This document shows, one piece after another, positions 54,549 to 63,990 of a stretch of 64,000 nt of DNA. The notes under the pieces were generated by a model. That model did not search any database. It saw only the letters and a list, made by a program, of their open reading frames with translations, and was not told where the DNA came from. Both the position numbers and the translations under genes were made by a program. Numbering within the stretch: position 1 is the stretch's first letter; every line of letters starts with the position of its first letter. This stretch comes from Sacculina carcini (lineage: Eukaryota; Arthropoda; Thecostraca; Sacculinidae): contig OU696572.1 of NCBI GenBank assembly GCA_916048095.2, positions 1,942,162 through 2,006,161 of the forward strand. The letters run 5' to 3'.

Positions 54549-54925
54549 ACTGCGACGGTTTCCAGCACAAGGATTCGCCTTTTGTTGTCAAGGAATCGGC
54601 TGTGCATGACCTGTGTTCGGGGTACTTGTGGCACACCATCTTACCGCCTCCACATTTAAAACTCAACGCTGAGCGACGCAACCATTTTCTATTTTTGACG
54701 GCGACCCTGCACGGCTTGGAATATAATTACAATCCTTACAACACGCACAAGTATGAAGAAAGGCTACGCGACGCAAGTTCCCTCATACAACGTCTAGCAC
54801 CCGACCACATCTACGCCAAAGGACTCGACAAGGCTCGTCGACTTTCGCATCTACTTGAACTACACATTGAAAATCTCGAAGACATCCTACCCGACTATTT
54901 ATCAATGAACGCTCGCGACATACAT

Positions 54926-54956
<31 letters not shown>

Positions 54957-54967
54957 TATTTGTATAG
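54533..54967 (+). CDS. Conserved Polinton protein of unknown function, 3' end disrupted
   Basis: Starts MFILVDCDGFQHKDSPFVVK, overlapping the protease end. The layout (an acidic start with G-F, then a KESAVHD-like segment, later a HGLEYN and IYAKGLDKARRL part) recurs in arthropod Polintons and related repeats. An RNase H-like fold is conceivable from the acidic start but not shown. LINE 2 is inserted at the 3' end, so the visible last residues (a run of Asn) come from the LINE tail. Confidence 0.6.
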
Positions 54968-55135
54968 CGCACACACAGAAACAACCGCGAAAGAGACATC
55001 AATGACAAACAACAGTACACGATATCAAGATGTGAGAAAAGAAGTAGAAAATTCACAGAAAGTAAATTTTTTATAATAATAATGGAGATAAATAAAATGA
55101 AAATAATTAAAAACATAAGTAATTGTAAATTAGAG

Positions 55136-58000
55136 TCATAGGGAAGCGTAAGGTGTAAGAGTGCGAGAAGTGGGATCAAAAGATTTAGCAAAAAGATATT
55201 TACGAAGTGAGGAGGAAAATCTACTAAAGGATGAAGAGGAAGTGATTGAGGAAGGAAGATCATTGTAGACCCGAGGCGAATAGAAAGAAAAGGATTTTGC
55301 GGACCAAGGTGCCTCGTTGATAGAGCGAGGACAGGATAAAGGACGATGAACACGAGAATTAAAGTCATTAGAAGAAACTAGAAGATCAAAAAGATAGGAC
55401 GGGGAAGAGCTATTGTGCAGAATTTTATATATGAGACAACACAGCCGAAAATGAATCCTAGGAATGATGGGAAGCCAGTGGAATCGGAACAAGAATTGAG
55501 AGGTAAGGCGGCAAGGTGTAGGATGGAGCACAAAACGACAAGATTGATTAATTATTTTTTGAAGGATTTTCAGGGATTTGTTGGTAAGAATGTAGTGGAG
55601 TGAGCTGCAATAATCAAGACGAGAAAGAACAAGAGACTGTATTTATTTAATAGAAGAAGGCTGGTCTAAAAAGGATCGAATAGGGTATAGACTGCGTAAA
55701 ATCAAACGACAGGTGCGCGAAATAGAGACAACATTGTTTGAAAAGGACAAGTTGGAATCGAAGATATCACCCAAGTTACGAACAGAGGAAGATACAGCGA
55801 TTGGGAGTAGTGGAGGAGAAATGCGCGGAGGGTGAAGGATACGAAATTCAGACTTGGAAGTGTTGAGAATGAGGCGACGAGAAGTGGTCCAGGACGTAAT
55901 ATCAGAGAGAATATCATTGAGAAGAGTGGCATGAGAGAAAGGACATGGAATTAGGAGTTGTATATCATCGGCATAAGTATGGAAAGGAATGTTGTATTTA
56001 CAAAGGACAGGACACAGAGAAGACATGTAGAGATTGAAAAGAGTAGGACCCAGGATAGAACCTTGAGGGACACCAGAAATAAGAGAAGCAGATTTTGAAA
56101 CAGTTGAATTGAAGTTTACTGAAAAAGTGCGACCAGAGAGATAGGATTTGAGGAGAGACAATGCTGACGAGGATAGACCCCGAGAAGAAAAATCATTGAT
56201 AAGAATGGCATGATTGACAAGATCGAAGGCTAGAGACATTTCGAGAAGAACAAGGAGAACTGATTGACGATAGGAAAATTGAGATAAGATTTCATGAGTA
56301 ACTGAAATAAGGACGGATTCCGTAGAGTGACAGGAGCGAAACTCAGATTGGAAAGGATGAAGGACCTGGGAAATAAGGGGAGACAACTGGGAAAAAATAG
56401 CTGATTCAAGGAGTTTTGAAGGAAAGCTGAGAAGAGATGTAGGACGGTAATTACCGCATTCAGACGGATTTAATGTAGGTTTTTTAAGGATAGGATGGAC
56501 AATGGCATGTTTATCAGATAAGAATTGGCCATGAAGAAATGATTAATTAATGAGATGTAATAGATAAGGAACAAGAGAAAATATTGAAGGAGAGATAGCT
56601 CTAAAATTAATAGTATCAGCCGGAGAGGAGGAAATTTTGAGGGAAGATATCATGGTAAGAATATCTGAAAGATGTATTTGCGAGAATGAAGTGAATTGTA
56701 GAGACACACGAGTATGTGTAACAGGGATATTGGAAAAGGGGAGTTTAGATTGAACAGTTAGGACTAGATCAGTGAAATGAGAAGATAATTGAGAGGCAGT
56801 TGGATTAGATAAAGAGGAGTTAGATAGAGAACCAGTGAGAGAGTTTATAGTTGTCCAAAGAGACTTAGGAGATCGGGAGAGCGAAGAGAGACGGGAGGAG
56901 AATTAATTTTGTTTCGCTGCAGACAAGGCCGATATATAAGAAGAGCGGGAAACAGAGAAGGAAGACCAATCAGATGGATGAGATGTACGTTTCCAGATTC
57001 GTAGAAGTGAACGTTGATGTCTTTTCAATAGACGAAGTTGAGAGTTAAACCAAGGAGGAGAAGAATTAGTTGTATTGCGCCGGATAAGTAAAGGAAGCAA
57101 AAAGTCACTGATTTTAGATAAAGCAGAAGATAGGTGGGGATAGATGTCCGAAGGATTCAGGAAATAAAGCGTTTGCAGAGGTAATAAGGAATCAAGTAAT
57201 AGGTAAAACTGCATCGGATCGAATTCTCTAAAGTTACGATAGGCAATCAAAGCAGGAGTATGAGGAGGCAGCGAGGCGACACAAGGAAAAGTGGTAAGAA
57301 GAAGACTATGGTCAGACAAAGAAAGATCGGAAGGAAAGACAGTTACATTGGAGGGAGAATCGTCGGTAGTAAGGACAGGCGATGGGAAAAAGATAAGATC
57401 TAAGGAATGACCGGAGATATGAGTAGGCGAGGAAACAGGAGAGAACAAGCCATGAGAGTCTAAGATAGTTAGAAATTGAGAAGCAAGGACATTAGAGCTA
57501 GGCGAATCCACCCAAAAGTTGAAATCGTCTAGGATAATAAAGCGACTAGAGAAAGATGATATTATGCAGTCGAGGAGAGTAGGAAATTCAGTGAAAAAAG
57601 AAGAGCAAGTGCCAGGATGATTATGGCGATAAATAATGGTGATACAGAACTTCGGAGAAGAAGGCGGTGAAAGTTGTAGAGCAAGGAATTCGAAGGATGA
57701 GAAAGAACGAAGAGACGGAAAAGATAAGACTGAAACATGTAGATATTTAGAGAAAATGCTGCCCACTCCACCACCGGAAGACTTGGTATTTGACCTAGAT
57801 TTGTGTAGGAAGGAGTAACCTGTGTGAATGTTAGAGGAGAAAGAAGGAATGTCGGAGTCAAAGAGCCAGGTTTCAACAAGACACAAAATTGCGAGAGAGT
57901 GGAGGGATAGGATATGGCAGAGATGAGTAGTTTTATTGCGACAGGAACGAATGTTAATAAATCCAATAGGACTATTAGACCAAAGAGAGGAACTAGACAA
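55136..58000 (-). pseudogene. LINE 2 ORF2: endonuclease and reverse transcriptase, frameshifted
   Basis: Endonuclease 56903-58000: GFINIRSCRNK, LCLVETWLFDSD, FIILDDFNFWV (Asp in place of the usual Gly) and SLSDHSLLLT. Reverse transcriptase 55643-56386: SLAFDLVNHAILINDFSSRG, LISGVPQGSILGPTLFNLYM and FHTYADDIQLLIP. A C-terminal part is at 55136-55531 (FRFHWLPIIPRIHFRLCCLI). The middle, about 56387-56902, has no long frame. The phrases fit the CR1/L2/Rex1 group. Confidence 0.88.
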
Positions 58001-58048
58001 GGAAGAGCGTTTAGAGGAATGCTTAGGAGAGGATACTTGGGAGGCTAG

Positions 58049-59085
58049 TCAGGTGGAAGAAGGAGAGACGGACGGACCGGAGGACATAGTGCGGAGCCGG
58101 ATCGAATTTCTTACAGCCAAGAAAGAAGGACAGGAAGAGCTAAAAGATGAATGGTTATGTGGACGCAAAGACGAAGCACAATTGTTGCACCATTCAGGTG
58201 CTGAGCGGTCACAGTCACCAGACCTATGAGGGCCTGCACAATGACCACACATCACAGGACGTGTGCAGTGTGTTTCTTTGTGGCCGAGACCGGCACATCG
58301 ACCACAGTGAGCTACCCAGTAACGATCGTAAACTGGGCATGAACGCAGTTCGATGAAGAGACGGTCACCGGCATTTTTGATGACTGAACGCACAGCTGGT
58401 GAAACAGACAAAACAGCATGTGATATATTATTACGAGGAGTGGTGAAAAATAAAAGTTTGATCTCCGAGTCAGGCACAGATGACAGACAGTATTTTTTTT
58501 GCTTTAGTGAAGAAACGAAAGAATCAGAAGAAAGGTTGGGAGGAATGTTAGCCATAGTAATCTTCGGGCGAAGTTGTATGGCAGTCGGCAGTGAGACTTC
58601 AGCGTCCGGCATGGCCATGCTAACACGATCGGCAGCCTTTTTGGCTGTAGCAGCGGAATCGCAGCGCAGCACCAGTCCGCCATTGACAGCAGGGCGCGAG
58701 GCAGACACCGGAATATCGCGCAGAGCCGGAGCAACGGACGATGTCGAAATGGGCGAGCTAGTCTTCGACTTTAAAACCACAGCATGTGACTGTTTCGGTT
58801 GAGGAGACGGTCGTGGAGTGGTAGAGGAATCCTGTGGTGGCTGACGTAGTTCATTTAGAGTGCCCTCAATGGTCTGCAGGCGCTGGCCAAACGAAGAGAA
58901 ATCTCCAGCCAACCGGATCGCGAACTTAGCTCGACCAAGACAGGGAGAACACACCCAATTGACCATTTTCAGTAGGTCCGTCCTGATACCAGTTAGAGAG
59001 GCACATTTGACGTGGGCCCGCGAATCACATAAGTTGCATCCAACCCATTTGGCAGTCTCACCGGGAGAATTACAAATACAGCATT
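58049..59085 (-). CDS. LINE 2 ORF1 with zinc-binding motifs
   Basis: The Met-started frame is 58049-58966 (305 aa). Its C-terminal part holds Cys/His clusters: CGRCAGLGHKETHC, CGHCAGPHRSGDC and CNNCASSLRPHNHSS. Reading on upstream of the first Met in the same frame to about 59085 gives CCICNSPGETAKWVGCNLCD, then a HVKC and a WVCSPC, a PHD-finger-like spacing. No in-frame Met precedes it before a stop, so either the start is not ATG or this copy is damaged. PHD-bearing ORF1 proteins are known in CR1-type LINEs. Confidence 0.65.
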
Positions 59086-59140
59086 GACATATTGCGCAAC
59101 GTGAGAGTCAAGTGAGAAGCAACCAAACAATTCCAAACAA

Positions 59141-59524
59141 TTCAAAAACAAACTGAATACTCACCCAGCGACAAGAAGTATCAGGGAAGAAAGAACTACA
59201 GAATCATAAGTTTGAGCAGCGCGCGAAAACAACCATACACCACAACTGTCGCTGGGAGAGTGAAATTGGTACCGTTGGTATACCGTACATGTACTACCCA
59301 ACATCACACCGTGTCCATATAATCATGTCAATCCTACAAACTGCTGTATTTTACCTTGTCAACATTTCGCTAAATTGATGTATGCAATGAATCTGTGTAG
59401 ACCGCGCATGCTACCATTTTAATAAATTGAGCGATAACAAAGTGTTGTTTTTTTGTCGCGCGCAATAATAAAACTCTTGCGACACATTACGAAATGTATT
59501 GGTATGCCGTACACATGGAATAAT
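59141..59524. other. Polinton spacer, no gene seen
   Basis: A/T-rich spacer between LINE 2 and the next Polinton frame. Confidence 0.4.
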
Positions 59525-60118
59525 TCAACAAATTTTGTTCCGTTTACTTTGTGGTTCACCTTGAACCTCCTTGTGCACAATCATCTTCATTATGTCGGCT
59601 TTAAATTCACGATAAACCTTGGTTTCGGTCAAGTACTGTTTTCTCGAGTCATAGTAGCTCATAACAATGGTCTTCATCCACTCCATTGTGTTGCGGGTCT
59701 CATCGAGCGGCCGGTAAATCTGAGTCTCGTCATTTCGCACCAACGCCACCGACAACACTTTGAATGATAAAGCAGCTGCAACGGCTCCAAGAACAGCATC
59801 TCTCAATGGCCGACTCATAAGTGTATCGATCACAATCTGTAGTGCACGCTCCTCGTTGGTGAATATTCTGACCGCGCCGCGACGAATTTTCCAAAATGGG
59901 TCAAAATATCGCTTCAGTTGCATAATATTAGTAAGCTGTTTTTGTAAGTGTTCGAAATCCGTCTGACTGTGTTTTTCCAGTCGTCCGACAAAAATCGAAA
60001 TCCTCTGCTCCAGCGGGTGTCCACATATTAATGGTGTGTCGGCAACAAACTCTACCGCATGTTGTTCTAATGGTAGGATCCGCTTGGCCGTATCAAAGTT
60101 TGTATTCACCTGACTCAT
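59525..60118 (-). CDS. Unknown Polinton protein, 197 aa
   Basis: I do not recognise it. It starts MSQVNTNFDTAKRILPLEQH. It has a charged, helix-rich middle (FEHLQKQLTNIMQLKRYF), an Ala-rich hydrophobic stretch (DAVLGAVAAALSFKVLSVAL) and a basic tail (QSKRNKIC). No Walker A or metal-binding signature is visible. It is a clean open frame between two insertions, and the codon use is like that of the capsid genes. It belongs to the Polinton by position. Confidence 0.55.
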   Translation of the reverse strand: MSQVNTNFDTAKRILPLEQHAVEFVADTPLICGHPLEQRISIFVGRLEKHSQTDFEHLQKQLTNIMQLKRYFDPFWKIRRGAVRIFTNEERALQIVIDTLMSRPLRDAVLGAVAAALSFKVLSVALVRNDETQIYRPLDETRNTMEWMKTIVMSYYDSRKQYLTETKVYREFKADIMKMIVHKEVQGEPQSKRNKIC

Positions 60119-60300
60119 GTTGACAATTCCGCAATAAAAAACTACACAACCTCACCCGCAAGCGTCTCGAACTCAACTGCGTATCACGACTGAGACTAAT
60201 TGCACTACTTTTCGACGCATGCGTCATAATTATCGCCATCACTCCGTGTTTGATAATTTCGTTCTTACAGTCATTGTTTATCTTTCTTTGTATAAACACC

Positions 60301-60564
60301 ATGAGCTGTGTTTCTCCTGCTACACTAGTGCCTAATTATAACTATCGCTATGTTGGTGGTACTTCGTCAGATAGCAAACACATCATCAGCGAATCGTACA
60401 AGGAGTACACAACGTTTGACGTGTGTCTTTCGGACGCTCTACAAGAAGGTGTTTCTGTGCCTGATACATGGTCGGCTGAACTGGACATTGTGTATGAGAC
60501 ACACGATATGATTTACATCATCAAAATTGATCGAAAAATCAACAAGCATTTGTGTTCACGATGT
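60301..60564 (+). CDS. Unknown Polinton protein, interrupted by an LTR element
   Basis: Starts MSCVSPATLVPNYNYRYVGG with the more upstream Met at 60250 as an alternative that would add a hydrophobic head. About 88 codons are visible before the LTR element enters at 60565. Not recognised. It is divergent from the frame at 59525-60118, with about 180 bp between them that may hold a shared promoter. Confidence 0.45.
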
Positions 60565-61364
60565 TGTGGCGTACACACTTATTCACACACACATGTTTCT
60601 TTTGTATTGATTGTCGTTGTATTATTTTAGTTTATGCGTTGCATGTTTATGTTGTGCGTGTGTTTGCGTTATATTCGTTGCGTGTTTGTTTCATTACATA
60701 AATTCATTTCATTGTATAAATTTACACACTTCGCAATATGATTGTATGTATGTTCGCACCGTGCACACCACCGGATGTGATATTTTCGTCACCTATTTGC
60801 GCCGTGTGTTTACGTCGCCGTCTGGCTATGTCATCGCCGTCTGGCTATGTCGTGTTTGTGTCGCGCTGTATATCCGCGCCGCCTGTGTGCTTGTGTCTGT
60901 CTGTCTGAGCCGCCTGTGTGCGCTGCCCATTCTCCACGCAAGCCGGCGGAAGTACTACTGTGTGTTCACACCACCCACGACGATCGTAGTCCCGCTATTT
61001 CCCGCGACAATTCACACGACTGTTTGCTCAGACGTCGCACGGCACCTTCCAGACGGTCACGTGACCGGTGTCCTACTTGGAGTGAAGGTATTCCGGCCGG
61101 TGCTACAGGTGTTGGACAAGGCAGTCGAGAATAGTGCGTGTTGTCACACAGTGCTAGAGTTGTTCGCTCGCTTCATTGTGTTCCCGCGACTTATTCGTGC
61201 TCCCCGCGTATTCGTGTTCAGCCGCTGCGGGTATCGTATCTTATTGTATTGTTTCGTTATTGTAATTATGTATTAATGTTATGTAATGTGTGAATGTAAT
61301 ATATAGCTGATTTACTAATTGTTTTCTATGCATGTTTAACCGTACTTAACAAGTGTAGTTAACA
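60565..61364 (+). repeat. 5' LTR of the host-gene-bearing element
   Basis: TGTGGCGTAC to GTTAACA. The internal 221-codon open frame is identical in both LTRs but shows no known domain and is taken as accidental. Confidence 0.93.
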
Positions 61365-61366
61365 AG

Positions 61367-61383
61367 TGGTGACCCCGACGTGA
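61367..61383 (+). other. Primer binding site for tRNA-Trp
   Basis: TGGTGACCCCGACGTGA, two bases behind the 5' LTR, is the complement of the CCA-bearing 3' end of animal tRNA-Trp. This primer is the hallmark of the CsRn1/Kabuki group of Ty3/gypsy elements. Confidence 0.88.
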
Positions 61384-61772
61384 TAGCCAACGACTGGCGA
61401 CGCTCCCACCCGAGGTCCTGGGCGCCACTGCAGCGTCACCGAGCTGCTGTTTTTTGCCAGCACGAGCGGCCGACGTGGAGGTGCCGGCAGCGAGGCTGGC
61501 TCGTGCTGGCGTCGGAACACGACGTTGGGATCGGTGGCGCTGGCCACAGCCAGGTGCACGTGCGCCAACGCTGACAGGTGCGGTCGGCGACGATCAGTGA
61601 CGACACACTGGTACCAGCCCGAATCAGCGTCGGCCAGGTTGCTGATCTGCAGTGATCCGTCGCTGCTCTGGCGGTAGCGGCCGTCACCTCCCCCGCTGGT
61701 CAGAGACCGGGACGAAGCAGAGGTAACGCCGTCGACGTCGCTGAAAGTATCGCTGACACGGTACCATTTCAC
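61376..61772 (-). pseudogene. Captured host exon: immunoglobulin plus fibronectin-III fragment
   Basis: On -, directly after a splice-acceptor-like CTTCTTACAG (61773 and up), the frame reads VKWYRVSDTF, then SSDGSLQISNLADADSGWYQ with CVVTD (the DxGxYxC end of an Ig domain), HVHLAV, a linker, and SSSVTLQWRPGPRVGASPVV with GYHV, the first half of an FN3 domain. This is the arrangement of Robo/DCC/contactin-type cell-surface receptors. The FN3 frame runs into the primer binding site, which it overlaps by several bases. The first Ig Cys would be in an upstream exon not present here. GC-rich, unlike its surroundings. Robo is a guess; Ig-FN3 is firm. Confidence 0.8.
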
Positions 61773-61784
61773 CTGTAAGAAGCG

Positions 61785-62157
61785 CTCAGCAACACGCGCA
61801 GCAACGCAGCAACACACTCAGCAACACGCGCAGCAACGCAGCAACACGCTCAGCAACACGCGCAGCAACGCAGCAACATGCTCAGCAACACGCGCAACAA
61901 CGTAGCAACATGCTCAGCAACACGCGCAGCAACGTAGCAACATGCTCAGCAACACGCGCAACAACGTAGCAACATGCTCAGCAACACGCGCAACAACGTA
62001 GCAACATGCTCAGCAACACGCGCAGCAACGCAGCAACATGCTCAGCAACACGCGCAGCAACGTAGCAACATGCTCAGCAACACGCGCAGCAACGCAGCAA
62101 CATGCTCAGCAACACGCGCAACAACGTAGCAACATGCTCAGCAACACGCGCAGCATC
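61785..62157. repeat. 32-bp minisatellite, about 11.6 units
   Basis: Units contain GCTCAGCAACACGCGCAGC followed by AACGYAGCAACAY. It lies just upstream of the captured splice acceptor (reading on -), so it is probably part of the host intron that came along. Its period is not a multiple of three, so it cannot encode a regular peptide. Confidence 0.93.
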
Positions 62158-62239
62158 GCAACATCACTCGCAACAACTTCCCGGTGCGCCAACATCATCA
62201 CAACAATTATCCGGTGACACAGCAACACCACAACACATT

Positions 62240-62307
62240 CATTCTCGATCAGGCCGACGCATCAGGCCACCTGTTCGCTTCTCGCCCTGATCTGAGGAGG
62301 GGGCTCC
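62240..62307 (+). pseudogene. Integrase C-terminal tail and polypurine tract
   Basis: The frame ends HSRSGRRIRPPVRFSP, the usual last residues of Ty3/gypsy integrase. It is followed by GAGGAGGGGG (62294-62303), the plus-strand primer tract, four bases before the 3' LTR. Only this end of pol is left. Confidence 0.75.
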
Positions 62308-63107
62308 TGTGGCGTACACACTTATTCACACACACATGTTTCTTTTGTATTGATTGTCGTTGTATTATTTTAGTTTATGCGTTGCATGTTTATGTTGTGC
62401 GTGTGTTTGCGTTATATTCGTTGCGTGTTTGTTTCATTACATAAATTCATTTCATTGTATAAATTTACACACTTCGCAATATGATTGTATGTATGTTCGC
62501 ACCGTGCACACCACCGGATGTGATATTTTCGTCACCTATTTGCGCCGTGTGTTTACGTCGCCGTCTGGCTATGTCATCGCCGTCTGGCTATGTCGTGTTT
62601 GTGTCGCGCTGTATATCCGCGCCGCCTGTGTGCTTGTGTCTGTCTGTCTGAGCCGCCTGTGTGCGCTGCCCATTCTCCACGCAAGCCGGCGGAAGTACTA
62701 CTGTGTGTTCACACCACCCACGACGATCGTAGTCCCGCTATTTCCCGCGACAATTCACACGACTGTTTGCTCAGACGTCGCACGGCACCTTCCAGACGGT
62801 CACGTGACCGGTGTCCTACTTGGAGTGAAGGTATTCCGGCCGGTGCTACAGGTGTTGGACAAGGCAGTCGAGAATAGTGCGTGTTGTCACACAGTGCTAG
62901 AGTTGTTCGCTCGCTTCATTGTGTTCCCGCGACTTATTCGTGCTCCCCGCGTATTCGTGTTCAGCCGCTGCGGGTATCGTATCTTATTGTATTGTTTCGT
63001 TATTGTAATTATGTATTAATGTTATGTAATGTGTGAATGTAATATATAGCTGATTTACTAATTGTTTTCTATGCATGTTTAACCGTACTTAACAAGTGTA
63101 GTTAACA
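62308..63107 (+). repeat. 3' LTR of the host-gene-bearing element
   Basis: Same length and, as far as read, same sequence as 60565-61364. Confidence 0.93.
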
Positions 63108-63234
63108 ATGTGTTCGTTGAATCTTGTCGTCAATATGATTCTACATGATTTCCACTTGTATATTTGCCATAGTTGTGTATCAAGTGAAAATACACAAGTG
63201 TCATTTCGTTGCAAGTCATTTTTGTATCAATTCC

Positions 63235-63535
63235 GACACAGTCGAATAGCGTTTTTATCCGATTTAGTCAGTGTTTGACATAAACCAGACACGTTATATA
63301 AACGTAGCTAGTGATTCACAGGCATTCGTTTCAGCTACATTTACATAAATTGCGTGTAAATTTGGTCTTTGTTACTGGCAAATGTTTTAATCCCATACCT
63401 GTGTATCAGGTAAACATATTCAAAATATTCATCCTTGGCTTGACGCCAATGAATTCATCTGGCATTTTAATCCGATTACCTTACCGCAGTATTTGACATA
63501 AACCAGACACTTTATATAAACGTGGCGAGTGATTC
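63235..63535 (+). repeat. Two direct copies of a TATA-bearing motif
   Basis: GACATAAACCAGACACGTTA, then TATAAACGTAGC and AGTGATTCA, at about 63275-63320, recurs at about 63493-63536 (CACTTTATATAAACGTGGCG). Each copy has a TTATATAAACG that looks like a TATA box. The first copy is preceded by ATCCGATTTAGTCA, the second by ATCCGATTACC. Confidence 0.7.
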
Positions 63536-63550
63536 ATCGTCATATTGGAA

Positions 63551-63990
63551 CATCGCCTTTGCGACCGATTTAGTCAAACCGTTTTCTATATATATTTCAA
63601 GTATAATTGAAAAATTATTCTATTCACGCCTCCGCCAAACATCGACTTGGCGATCCCAATATATCGTGATGCAAACAAATGTGACGCGAAATAATTATTA
63701 AATACAAATGTGACGTAAAATGGCTTTTATAGACAAAAAAATAATATTCAGCCCTATTAAACATTCCCCGTAAAACGCTGCTGTGGTCGAACTCTGCGAG
63801 GACCCCGGTTCGAAGCCCGTCAGGTATGTATATTTAAAATACATAAAGTTAGGTTAGGCTGGGTCGGGTTAGGTAGGGTTGGGTCGGGTTAGGTTAGGTA
63901 TAGAATAAAGAATACATAGAATAAAGAATAAGAAAAAAATTATAAATACAAATGTGGCGCTAAAGAGACAAATATGTTTAGTTCCACTGT
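63551..63990. repeat. Polinton right terminal inverted repeat
   Basis: 63551-63670 is the complement of 32170-32288. Further out, AGGTTAGG/GGGTCGGGTT repeats (63846-63900) face the CCTAACC-rich part of the left repeat. Some 90 bp at about 63750-63840 are absent from the left repeat and contain a tRNA box-B-like GGTTCGAAGCC (63807-63817), probably a SINE remnant. The outer edge may lie beyond the window. Confidence 0.82.

Larger units (their letters stand above)
54925..59140 (-). mobile_element. LINE 2, CR1/L2-like, near full length, broken
   Basis: A non-LTR retrotransposon on -. On + it begins with (AAC)n (54925-54953) followed by the complement of GCGCTATACAAATACATTG, the usual 3' hairpin-like tail of CR1/L2/Rex LINEs. 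It holds an ORF1 with zinc motifs, an endonuclease and a reverse transcriptase. The 5' edge is not sharp. It is inserted in a Polinton gene. ORF2 is frameshifted and has stops, so it is dead. Confidence 0.88.
60565..63107 (+). mobile_element. CsRn1-like Ty3/gypsy LTR element, gag-pol replaced by host DNA
   Basis: Two LTRs of 800 bp (60565-61364 and 62308-63107) look identical, and the 4-bp flanks are both ATGT. Kept parts: a tRNA-Trp primer site, the tail of an integrase frame (SRSGRRIRPPVRFSP) and a polypurine tract. Nearly all gag-pol is missing; the inside is a host Ig/FN3 gene piece plus a minisatellite. It is broken as an element but was evidently mobilised in this form. Very young. It splits a Polinton frame. 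Confidence 0.88.
31890..63990. mobile_element. Polinton/Maverick, broken, with five nested insertions
   Basis: A large virus-like DNA transposon. Support: terminal inverted repeats at both sides, a retroviral-type integrase and a protein-primed family B polymerase on the left, and a capsid block with adenovirus-type protease in the middle. Removing five later insertions (about 16-17 kb together) leaves roughly 15 kb, the normal size for the family. Integrase, polymerase and major capsid genes are broken, with several breaks overall. The packaging ATPase is not evident. The outer edges are uncertain by tens of bases, the right one may pass the window end, and the 6-bp target duplication was not identified. 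Likely age: clearly older than the LTR elements in it, but the inverted repeats still align well. Confidence 0.9.

Noticed and set aside
60611-61276. A 221-codon frame, repeated identically at 62354-63019
   Set aside because: It lies wholly inside the two LTRs and is identical only because the LTRs are; Cys/Val-rich with no known domain.
61784-62157. A Gln/His-rich coding repeat for the 32-bp array
   Set aside because: The unit is not a multiple of three, so the frame shifts every copy; it cannot be a peptide repeat.
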